A stretch of 20,836 nucleotides of DNA from a virus. Position 1 is the stretch's first letter, and every line of letters begins with the position of its first letter. The notes under the pieces are model-generated. The model saw nothing but the letters and a program-made list of their open reading frames with translations, was not told the DNA's origin and did no database searches. Where the stretch lies: IMG/VR virus record IMGVR_UViG_3300047300_000855, positions 1 through 20,836 of that record; one strand, written 5' to 3'. Shown here in pieces: positions 16,175 through 20,836 of this stretch. The position numbers and the translations under genes are program-made.

Positions 16175-16723
16175 TTACTGCCTAATAACTTCGGACATTG
16201 GACGTAATGCTGAAACTGGTACCTTGTACTGAGGAACACCACGTTCATTGTCGCCTATATAGTGTTCTGGTATTGCAGCATCGACGCCCCAAATCCAACC
16301 AAGAGCGGTTATAGGCATCCCTTCATAGTTAGTCGAGGCACTCCTTTTAAACTTTTTCTCTGGTCCACCTACCAAGAAAGCATAAGGAAGTTTATTATTG
16401 TCAATGGTTCCGCTGTACCGCATGTGTGTTGGGGGTAAGCCATCATCCTGGCTGAACCCGTAGCGTACTTCCCAGCCGTAAACGTCAGGTTCTGACTTAT
16501 GGGTGTTATAGCTAGGAATAAAGTTAGGATAGCCAATCATGGCCGCGAAGGCAATTTCCGAAAGAGCAGCGATACTGTGCTGCCAAGCCTCCCAGATGTC
16601 GCCTTCACTATAGTTACGATTGCGCTCGGGCTGTGCTAGATAGGGTGCCTGACGTAGGAATCCAACAGACGTAGCTACTGCTTCATCAAGAACGGTCGGG
16701 GTGTAGGAATATGTGTGCGACAT
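16175..16723 (-). CDS. Possible PD-(D/E)XK nuclease-like protein upstream of terminase
   Basis: 182 residues. The pattern ALSEIAFAAMIGYP (Glu57), then about 23 residues on SEPDVYGWEVRYG (Asp80, Glu85), then a beta strand with YAFLVGG and an IWGVDAA segment resembles phage proteins with a PD-(D/E)XK nuclease-like core. It lacks a canonical Lys (EVR instead of EXK). It is the first gene of the head operon, read from a leaderless promoter 6 bases upstream of ATG 16723, and lies immediately before TerL. It might assist packaging or concatemer cutting; an inactive fold is equally possible. The fold assignment is tentative and needs structural comparison. Confidence 0.65.
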   Translation of the reverse strand: MSHTYSYTPTVLDEAVATSVGFLRQAPYLAQPERNRNYSEGDIWEAWQHSIAALSEIAFAAMIGYPNFIPSYNTHKSEPDVYGWEVRYGFSQDDGLPPTHMRYSGTIDNNKLPYAFLVGGPEKKFKRSASTNYEGMPITALGWIWGVDAAIPEHYIGDNERGVPQYKVPVSALRPMSEVIRQ

Positions 16724-16729
16724 ATACGG

Positions 16730-16758
16730 ATGGTATCAGGTTTTAGGTAATAATGCAA
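16730..16758 (-). promoter_or_regulatory. Promoter of the head operon, predicted leaderless transcript
   Basis: On the minus strand TTGCAT (16758..16753), 17 bases, then TACCAT (16735..16730) preceded by TG at the extended -10 position, then six bases and ATG 16723. Transcription would start on or next to the A of ATG, with no room for a ribosome-binding site. The same architecture occurs at 20505..20533. The -35 lies in the tail of the upstream terminator. Confidence 0.7.
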
Positions 16759-16806
16759 AAAGAGAAGTGCGGGCCCTCTGTACTAGTATTCTCAGGGACC
16801 CGCACT
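16757..16806 (-). terminator. Intrinsic terminator after thioredoxin
   Basis: On the minus strand AGTGCGGG (16806..16799) pairs with CCCGCACT (16773..16766). The stem is extended by CCCT/AGGG with one bulged T. It closes a loop and is followed by TCTCTTTTT. This is a strong Rho-independent terminator placed to end the transcription unit holding the peroxide-reduction genes and to insulate the next promoter. Confidence 0.9.
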
Positions 16807-16823
16807 ACTAGATATGTTTTCCG

Positions 16824-16830
16824 ACCTCCT
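16824..16830 (-). other. Perfect AGGAGGT with no following start codon
   Basis: The 166-base gap between thioredoxin and the head operon holds a consensus Shine-Dalgarno, AGGAGGT, on the minus strand. The next candidate start about eight bases on is ATA, and that frame stops quickly inside the terminator stem. Only tiny open frames lie here. It may be the remnant of a lost gene or bind ribosomes for another purpose. Confidence 0.4.
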
Positions 16831-16889
16831 AGATTTTCGGTGTCTTCGGTTTATCTAGCTAGTGGCTTCTCGCCATTAAAAGTATATAC

Positions 16890-17213
16890 CTAAAGCAGGG
16901 GCTCAATCTTGGCCAGGAGATCCGCTTTAGTGAGTGCTCCAGTGTGTCTAAAGGCCTGCTCGCGATCTTTAAATAGGATCATCGTAGGAGTTCCCGTGAC
17001 GCCATACGCAGCAGCAAGTGTAGTCTCAACTGACGCGTCCAGCAGGAATACATTTAGTTGATCATCCTTGTCTCGATTAATAATTTCGAGCACTGGCTTC
17101 ATCATCTTGCATGGGCCACACCATGGTGTGTAGAACTCAACTAGAACTGGCTTGCGGATTGAGCCTTCAAGTACGCCTTCATCGAATGTGTTCTGTGTAA
17201 CTTCTCTTAACAT
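16890..17213 (-). CDS. trxA: Thioredoxin
   Basis: 107 residues, the usual length of a single-domain thioredoxin. The active site is WCGPC at 31-35 within VLVEFYTPWCGPCKMMKPVL, and the cis-proline is Pro76 in GVTGTPT, so all catalytic features are intact. It acts as a cytoplasmic dithiol reductant, here most likely handing electrons from the adjacent thioredoxin reductase to the peroxiredoxin. Ribonucleotide reductase or host proteins are other possible partners. AAGGAT lies five to six bases before ATG 17213, and only eight bases separate it from the reductase stop, so it is clearly in the same operon. It is the last gene before the terminator. Confidence 0.95.
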   Translation of the reverse strand: MLREVTQNTFDEGVLEGSIRKPVLVEFYTPWCGPCKMMKPVLEIINRDKDDQLNVFLLDASVETTLAAAYGVTGTPTMILFKDREQAFRHTGALTKADLLAKIEPLL

Positions 17214-17221
17214 TTTTATCC

Positions 17222-18142
17222 TTACAAACTATTTAGGTAGTGCTCTGCATCTAGTGCAGCTACACAACCAGAGCCAGCGGCCGTGATGGCTTGGCGGTAA
17301 GTTGGGTCAATCACATCTCCGCATGCGAATACGCCAGAGATGTTTGTCTTAGACGAACGTCCCTGAACCTTGATGAACTTATTCTCGTCAAGTTCTAGTT
17401 GATCGGCAACTAGTTCGCTTCTTGGGTCTGATCCGATTGCAATGAATAGTCCGTGAATTGGTAGCTCGCTTACGGAGCCATCAGCTGTGTTGACTAGGGT
17501 CACTGCAGTTAGTGAGTCAGTACCGTGAATAGTCGAGACTGCTTGATTCCACAGAATCTCGATCTTCGGGTTGTCAAAGATACGCTGTTGCATTGCCTTA
17601 GAGGCTTTGAAGGTATCCTTGCGGTGAATGACGTAGACCTTGGTGGCGAACTTGGTGAGGAAGTCAGCTTCCTCTAACGCGGAGTCACCTCCACCAACTA
17701 CGGCAACAATCTTATCACGGAAGAAGAAACCGTCGCAAGTAGCACACCAGCTAACGCCGTGTCCTGAAAGTTCTAGCTCCCTGTCCAAGCCGAGCGTTCG
17801 ATATTGAGCACCTGTAGAAATGATAACGCTCTTGGTCTCAAAGGTTCCACCCTCTGCGGTCTTAACAATCTTCACGTCTCCGCTTAGATCGAGTTCGACA
17901 ACGTCGTCATACAGAATCTCTGTACCAAATCGCTCGGCTTGTGCTTGGAGGTTAGCCATGAGTTCTGGACCCTGAATGCCTTCAGGAAAACCAGGGAAGT
18001 TCTCTACCTCGGTGGTCTTCATAAGTTCACCGCCAACAGCAATGCTGGATGCGATCAACAACGGCTTCAGTTGGGCTCGGGCTGCATAAATAGCAGCAGT
18101 AAACCCTGCAGGCCCAGAGCCTACAATGACTAGGTCATGCAT
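17222..18142 (-). CDS. trxB: Thioredoxin reductase (NADPH)
   Basis: 306 residues, normal for the low-molecular-weight bacterial enzyme that moves electrons from NADPH through FAD to thioredoxin. The FAD-binding GSGPAG lies at 8-13, the redox-active CATC at 133-136 in SWCATCDG, and the NADPH-binding GGGDSA at 150-155. An HRKDTFKAS segment replaces the usual HRRxxFRAS, keeping the basic residues for the NADPH phosphate. GVFACGDV near the end is the second FAD motif. Nothing is missing. Its ATG overlaps the peroxiredoxin stop as TAATG, so the two are translationally coupled, and thioredoxin follows eight bases later. Phages often carry thioredoxin or glutaredoxin, but a full reductase next to its peroxidase partner is less usual. 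Confidence 0.95.
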   Translation of the reverse strand: MHDLVIVGSGPAGFTAAIYAARAQLKPLLIASSIAVGGELMKTTEVENFPGFPEGIQGPELMANLQAQAERFGTEILYDDVVELDLSGDVKIVKTAEGGTFETKSVIISTGAQYRTLGLDRELELSGHGVSWCATCDGFFFRDKIVAVVGGGDSALEEADFLTKFATKVYVIHRKDTFKASKAMQQRIFDNPKIEILWNQAVSTIHGTDSLTAVTLVNTADGSVSELPIHGLFIAIGSDPRSELVADQLELDENKFIKVQGRSSKTNISGVFACGDVIDPTYRQAITAAGSGCVAALDAEHYLNSL

Positions 18143-18711
18143 TAGAGAGTCTCTCCACCGATCTCACGGTTACATGCTGTGAGTTCGCCAGTCTGCAATG
18201 CATCAAGAATGCGAAGAGTTTCCTTCGGGTTGCGTCCAGTATCCAAGTTATTCACCGAGATGTGCTGAATAGTGTTAGTTGGGTCAACAATAACTGTTGC
18301 ACGTAGCGCAACGCCTTCCTTGCTACGAACACCAACGGTGTCCACTAGGCCATTCGTGTACGAGTCAGTATCCTCATCCCAGGCTCCTCGGAAGGTATCA
18401 GCAAACATGATGCTTGTGATCTTACCTAGGTCTGGGTGAGCTTCCTTCCATGCAAGCTTGCAGAACTCATTGTCTGTAGAGCCCATCATCAAAATGGTGT
18501 TGCGTAGCAGGAACTCGGTGTTCAACTTATCGTATTCGATAATTTCAGTCGGGCAAACGAAGGTAAAGTCCTTCGGGTAGAACATGTAGATCTTCCACTG
18601 GGTAGGGAAAGACTTATCAGTAATTTCCTGAAAGTAGGTTCCATCATCAAGCGGGTCAGCGTAGACGCCAGTAACCTTGAAGTCTTCTACTTTATCGCCA
18701 ATAGTTAGCAT
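18142..18711 (-). CDS. ahpC: AhpC-type 2-Cys peroxiredoxin
   Basis: 189 residues from ATG 18711; reduces hydrogen peroxide, organic peroxides and peroxynitrite. The N-terminus MLTIGDKVEDFKV is the family start. The peroxidatic Cys53 lies in YPKDFTFVCPTEI, and the resolving Cys180 in GELTACNREIGG. The pattern near the C-terminus (RILDALQTGELTACN) is closest to actinobacterial AhpC, but only nine residues follow Cys180, shorter than in mycobacterial AhpC. I chose ATG 18711 because it matches the family start and has GAGAGGA upstream, though 12 bases away. An ATG at 18756 would add 15 mostly basic residues (MESFLRRPLRGRKSR). The gene is coupled to trxB, forming an NADPH-TrxB-Trx-AhpC chain. Confidence 0.93.
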   Translation of the reverse strand: MLTIGDKVEDFKVTGVYADPLDDGTYFQEITDKSFPTQWKIYMFYPKDFTFVCPTEIIEYDKLNTEFLLRNTILMMGSTDNEFCKLAWKEAHPDLGKITSIMFADTFRGAWDEDTDSYTNGLVDTVGVRSKEGVALRATVIVDPTNTIQHISVNNLDTGRNPKETLRILDALQTGELTACNREIGGETL

Positions 18712-18771
18712 GCGTGATTTCCGTCCTCTCAACGGTCGTCGTAAAAATGATTCCATACTAAGAAGCCTAAT

Positions 18772-19002
18772 CTAATCTATAGGCTTACTATTCCTGATTG
18801 CTAGGTAGTTGACAACAGAACGTGCAATAACGTCAGCGTTCATCAATGTCTCTTCGGCGTGGGTATACATAGTTCCGCCAGTCGGCTTAAAATTGAGCTC
18901 CTTGGCAGTTCCGTCAAGTAAATCTCCAACTCTAGCGGCAACTAGGGCAGCAAACTTTTCTTGCTGTACTTGCTTGTTATACATATCGATGAGTTCTTGC
19001 AT
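18772..19002 (-). CDS. Hypothetical protein, 76 aa
   Basis: A 76-residue protein without recognised domains. It begins with a helical MQELIDMYNKQVQQEKFAALVAARV segment and ends in a second helical stretch (AEETLMNADVIARSVVNYLAI). An AAGGA ribosome-binding site six bases before ATG 19002, just after the stop of the helix-turn-helix gene, strongly supports expression. It lies immediately upstream of the peroxiredoxin gene. It may be a small regulator or assembly partner; the sequence does not say which. Confidence 0.7.
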   Translation of the reverse strand: MQELIDMYNKQVQQEKFAALVAARVGDLLDGTAKELNFKPTGGTMYTHAEETLMNADVIARSVVNYLAIRNSKPID

Positions 19003-19013
19003 TAACTTTCCTT

Positions 19014-19601
19014 CTACTCGTCTAGAGCTCGGTTGTCTTTGACAATCGGAGCATAGACCTTGGATGTAGCAGTAATTGGCTGCTTGTATCCATAGCGAAC
19101 CAAACGGAAGCGCAGTGCTCCATGGGTAACGCCAAGGCGCTTAGCCAAACGGTAGAGAGTCACGCCTTCAACGGTGTGGGCGTGGTTAAGCAGCGAGGTA
19201 TACTCTTCTGCTTCCTTACGATATTTAGATCCATTTGCACGAACCTGCTGCGCGTAAGGCTGAAGCTCTAGTAGACGCTTCAACGTTTCTGGTGATGGTT
19301 CAACATACTTCGGGCCAACCTTCTCTGGCTTTAGAGGAGGCTTAGGGATATCGATACCTAGGTCAAAGTCAAACTCGTCTGCAAGTCGTGCGACTGCATT
19401 GGCGATCTGACGAATACGCTCGCGGGTAAGTCCAGATGCATTCGAGATTGCTTCATACGTCCAGTTTGCATCAACTAGCGTCTTGATTAGCTTGTCTCTA
19501 CGGATATTATCTGAGATAGATTCAAACTGTCGCTTGATATCCTCTGGTAGACGCTGATTCTTCTTGATGTAGTTTTCAGTTTCACTCATGGTGGTTGTCA
19601 T
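19014..19601 (-). CDS. DNA-binding protein with two helix-turn-helix segments
   Basis: 195 residues. Residues about 36-68 (NIRRDKLIKTL...WTYEAISNASGLTRERIRQI) look like a sigma-70 region 4-type helix-turn-helix, including the ERIRQI recognition-helix pattern. A second segment at about 147-172 (VTLYRLAKRLGVTHGALRFRLVRYGY) is also helix-turn-helix-like. A Pro-rich linker joins the two. GGAGAG directly before ATG 19601 supports this start. Possible roles are transcription regulator of the phage, or a small terminase subunit, since none is seen beside TerL. No sigma region 2 is present, so it is not a complete sigma factor. Confidence 0.75.
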   Translation of the reverse strand: MTTTMSETENYIKKNQRLPEDIKRQFESISDNIRRDKLIKTLVDANWTYEAISNASGLTRERIRQIANAVARLADEFDFDLGIDIPKPPLKPEKVGPKYVEPSPETLKRLLELQPYAQQVRANGSKYRKEAEEYTSLLNHAHTVEGVTLYRLAKRLGVTHGALRFRLVRYGYKQPITATSKVYAPIVKDNRALDE

Positions 19602-19623
19602 TTCTCTCCAAATCTATTCTATG

Positions 19624-19905
19624 CTACTTTTTGAACCGAGAGCGCCCTGTGGCTTTATGCTCGGTAAGCACTACCTGATATTGATCAGATAGCAAATCTT
19701 CTACCCTTGATCCAATCTTTACGTCGACAATATTCACCATCGACTCCAGTAAATAGACCATGCGCTCTACTTCGGAAACTTCTGCCACCTCTGGGCACCA
19801 AATCTCAACGGCGCAATCATCCATGTCGAATAATCCAGAGCTGGAGATCGAGTCTCTTAGCTCATCGTAGGTATTTACGTTTATGGTTCTTGTCACTTGT
19901 GTCAT
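19624..19905 (-). CDS. Hypothetical acidic protein, 93 aa
   Basis: 93 residues of unknown function, with an acidic middle (FDMDDCAVEIWCPEVAEVSEVE) and a basic end (KATGRSRFKK). Two cysteines are spaced ten residues apart. AGAGAGA directly before ATG 19905 supports this start, even though the first 44 bases overlap the end of the upstream membrane-protein gene in another frame. It lies 22 bases before the helix-turn-helix gene. Confidence 0.65.
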   Translation of the reverse strand: MTQVTRTINVNTYDELRDSISSSGLFDMDDCAVEIWCPEVAEVSEVERMVYLLESMVNIVDVKIGSRVEDLLSDQYQVVLTEHKATGRSRFKK

Positions 19906-20107
19906 TCTCTCTCTTTACTGCGGTGTACTCGCTGAATTCTATGTCAAAGATATCGTCAGGCGGTCCAATAAACGCAACTATGGCAGCTAATACTCCAATA
20001 ACAAGACTGAGAAGTACGGCAACCGCAAGTGCAGATAGTCCAATCGCAATAATTGCGAATAAACCTTGGCCAACTGGCTCAGGGATCTCGAATTGGAAGG
20101 GCTGCAT
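19862..20107 (-). CDS. Small membrane protein, 81 aa, holin-like candidate
   Basis: 81 residues: a short polar start (MQPFQFEIPEPVGQ), a long hydrophobic segment of about 40 residues (residues 15-55) that could span the membrane once or twice, and a charged, basic C-terminus (KRENDTSDKNHKRKYLR). This layout is typical of holins and of other small phage membrane proteins. ATG 20107 follows the stop of the 58-residue gene by one base (TAGTATG) and lacks a clear ribosome-binding site, so coupled translation is likely. It is the third of three small membrane proteins in a row downstream of a cell-wall hydrolase. Confidence 0.65.
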   Translation of the reverse strand: MQPFQFEIPEPVGQGLFAIIAIGLSALAVAVLLSLVIGVLAAIVAFIGPPDDIFDIEFSEYTAVKRENDTSDKNHKRKYLR

Positions 20108-20108
20108 A

Positions 20109-20285
20109 CTAGTTACTGTTGTTTCTTGGTGCCAGAATCGCCAATGAGATGGAAATCAATGCCAATGGGATTGGTAAGGCTTGCTGAGTAGCTGGAATAA
20201 CTGCCGTAATTAGCGATGCTACAGCTGCTACAACGGAAAGAACCGACGTCCATATGATTGATCGAAGAAATAGATAAAGCTTCAT
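20109..20285 (-). CDS. Small two-span membrane protein, 58 aa, holin-like candidate
   Basis: A 58-residue frame from ATG 20285 to TAG 20111..20109. It fills the gap between the two neighbouring membrane-protein genes almost exactly, and AGGT lies about ten bases upstream of the start. The product has two hydrophobic segments (IIWTSVLSVVAAVASLITAV and PIPLALISISLAIL) joined by a short PATQQAL turn, with a basic N-terminus (KLYLFLRS) and a RNNSN tail. This hairpin topology matches small holins. The function is inferred from topology and from its position downstream of a peptidoglycan hydrolase. Confidence 0.7.
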   Translation of the reverse strand: MKLYLFLRSIIWTSVLSVVAAVASLITAVIPATQQALPIPLALISISLAILAPRNNSN

Positions 20286-20288
20286 GTT

Positions 20289-20498
20289 TTATCGACCTGT
20301 ATCCTCTGGGTTGTCTTTCTTGCCGAACTTTTCTGGGTAAATAACACCTAGGAGTGGACCTGGAGTGCTCTTGATGTGCTGACGGATTCTATAGTGACGC
20401 AAAAGGTTGCCTACCAAGCGATAGATTACTGGCCCTGCAATTAGAGCCACTATCACGAGGTAGACAACCCCTGCGTATGTGCTGTTTGTAATGTTCAT
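20289..20498 (-). CDS. Small single-span membrane protein, 69 aa
   Basis: 69 residues: a short N-terminus, one membrane span (GVVYLVIVALIAGPVIYRLVG), then a strongly basic segment (NLLRHYRIRQHIK) and a polar tail ending in NPEDTGR. Read from a predicted leaderless promoter six bases before ATG 20498, and the first gene of its transcription unit. It could be a holin, spanin-like or antiholin protein, or an unrelated membrane factor; topology alone cannot decide. Only three bases separate it from the next membrane-protein gene. Confidence 0.65.
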   Translation of the reverse strand: MNITNSTYAGVVYLVIVALIAGPVIYRLVGNLLRHYRIRQHIKSTPGPLLGVIYPEKFGKKDNPEDTGR

Positions 20499-20504
20499 GT
20501 GAAC

Positions 20505-20533
20505 AGCATAGCACTAGTAGCGAATATATGCAA
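20505..20533 (-). promoter_or_regulatory. Promoter of the membrane/redox unit, predicted leaderless transcript
   Basis: On the minus strand TTGCAT (20533..20528), 17 bases, then TATGCT (20510..20505) with TG at the extended -10 position, then six bases and ATG 20498. The layout equals that of 16730..16758. It overlaps the last codons of the hydrolase gene, so the downstream genes can be expressed independently of it. Confidence 0.7.
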
Positions 20534-20836
20534 CCTTGCTATTTTCACCCTTGGCGAATCGTGAAACAGACTCTAGAACGGTGTCATCTTTCGGGTTACG
20601 AGCATGAATCATCATGCCTCCGCCAACATATATCGCAACATGGAACGAATTCTTCGATCCTGGGTAGTAGAACGCAACGATGTCTCCTGGAATTGGGTCA
20701 GAGACCTTAGTTCCACCATTCATTTGCGCCGTTGCGGAATGTTCAATCCAAATTCCCTGGTACTCGTGGTAGAACCATGCAGTTAGACCAGAGCAATCCC
20801 AGCCAGAAGGGCCGATTCCCGAAAATACATACGGGG
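20514..20836 (-). CDS. NlpC/P60-family peptidoglycan hydrolase, 5'-truncated at window edge
   Basis: The frame is open from the right edge, so the N-terminus is missing and only about 107 residues are seen. It holds the NlpC/P60 catalytic domain: Tyr and Gly-rich YVFSGIGPSG, then WDCSGLTAWFY with the nucleophile Cys, PIPGDIVAF, and SFHVAIYVGGGMMIHARN with the catalytic His and a third polar residue (His). These enzymes cut the stem peptide of peptidoglycan. It could be the endolysin, given the membrane proteins downstream, or a tail-associated lysin if the missing part is a tail protein. A shorter reading from the internal ATG 20723 would lack the catalytic Cys and is not credible. Confidence 0.88.
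   Translation of the reverse strand, partial: PYVFSGIGPSGWDCSGLTAWFYHEYQGIWIEHSATAQMNGGTKVSDPIPGDIVAFYYPGSKNSFHVAIYVGGGMMIHARNPKDDTVLESVSRFAKGENSKVAYIRY

Noticed and set aside
20514-20723. A short 69-residue protein starting at the internal ATG 20723
   Set aside because: The frame continues to the window edge and the NlpC/P60 catalytic cysteine lies upstream of that ATG, so the gene is a truncated longer one.
1-20836. tRNA genes, CRISPR arrays, insertion sequences, integrase or attachment sites
   Set aside because: Looked for by eye on both strands; the few gaps are shorter than 170 bases and hold no cloverleaf, regular spaced repeats, transposase or recombinase. This is not a substitute for a covariance-model search.

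Overview
This window looks like part of the genome of a tailed double-stranded DNA phage (Caudoviricetes), or a prophage of one. Every supported gene lies on the minus strand, so transcription runs from right to left. The host is probably an actinobacterium. Several proteins carry domains I know from actinobacteriophage head operons: the two-part capsid maturation protease, the RWGxPGDW domain, the CGCGSRLR protein and the DUF1360-type membrane protein. The peroxiredoxin is of the actinobacterial AhpC type, and the two clearest promoters imply leaderless mRNAs. The moderate base composition, well below that of Streptomyces or Mycobacterium, would fit a low-GC aquatic actinobacterium, but this is inference. 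There is no integrase, host gene, tRNA or CRISPR array.

Right part (20836 to about 16757): a 5'-truncated NlpC/P60 cell-wall hydrolase enters from the right edge. A promoter inside its 3' end then starts a compact transcription unit. This unit holds three small membrane proteins (holin-like candidates, one only 58 residues long), a 93-residue protein, a protein with two helix-turn-helix segments, a 76-residue protein, and a complete thioredoxin-dependent peroxide reductase set (AhpC-type peroxiredoxin, thioredoxin reductase, thioredoxin). The unit ends at a strong intrinsic terminator.

Middle and left part (16758 to 1): a second promoter with the same architecture starts right at the terminator tail. 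It drives the head operon: a possible PD-(D/E)XK protein, large terminase, the CGCGSRLR protein, the DUF1360-like protein, portal, a Dps-family ferritin, two head-region proteins, and a 912-residue minor head protein. The next frame, encoding a zinc-metalloprotease motif plus a probable ADP-ribosyltransferase, has no usable start. It appears to be joined to the 912-residue protein by -1 ribosomal frameshifting at CCCAAAA, giving a predicted 1621-residue fusion. Three small proteins follow, then a 731-residue head protein and the capsid maturation protease, which runs off the left edge. The major capsid gene is presumably just beyond it.

How the parts may work together: terminase and portal package the DNA and the protease matures the head. 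The frameshifted fusion would place a low-copy enzyme-bearing protein in or on the head, perhaps for delivery into the host. Dps in the head operon and the AhpC/TrxB/Trx set together form an unusually full oxidative-stress kit for a phage. The frameshifted head-protein/toxin fusion and the redox kit are the two points most worth follow-up.
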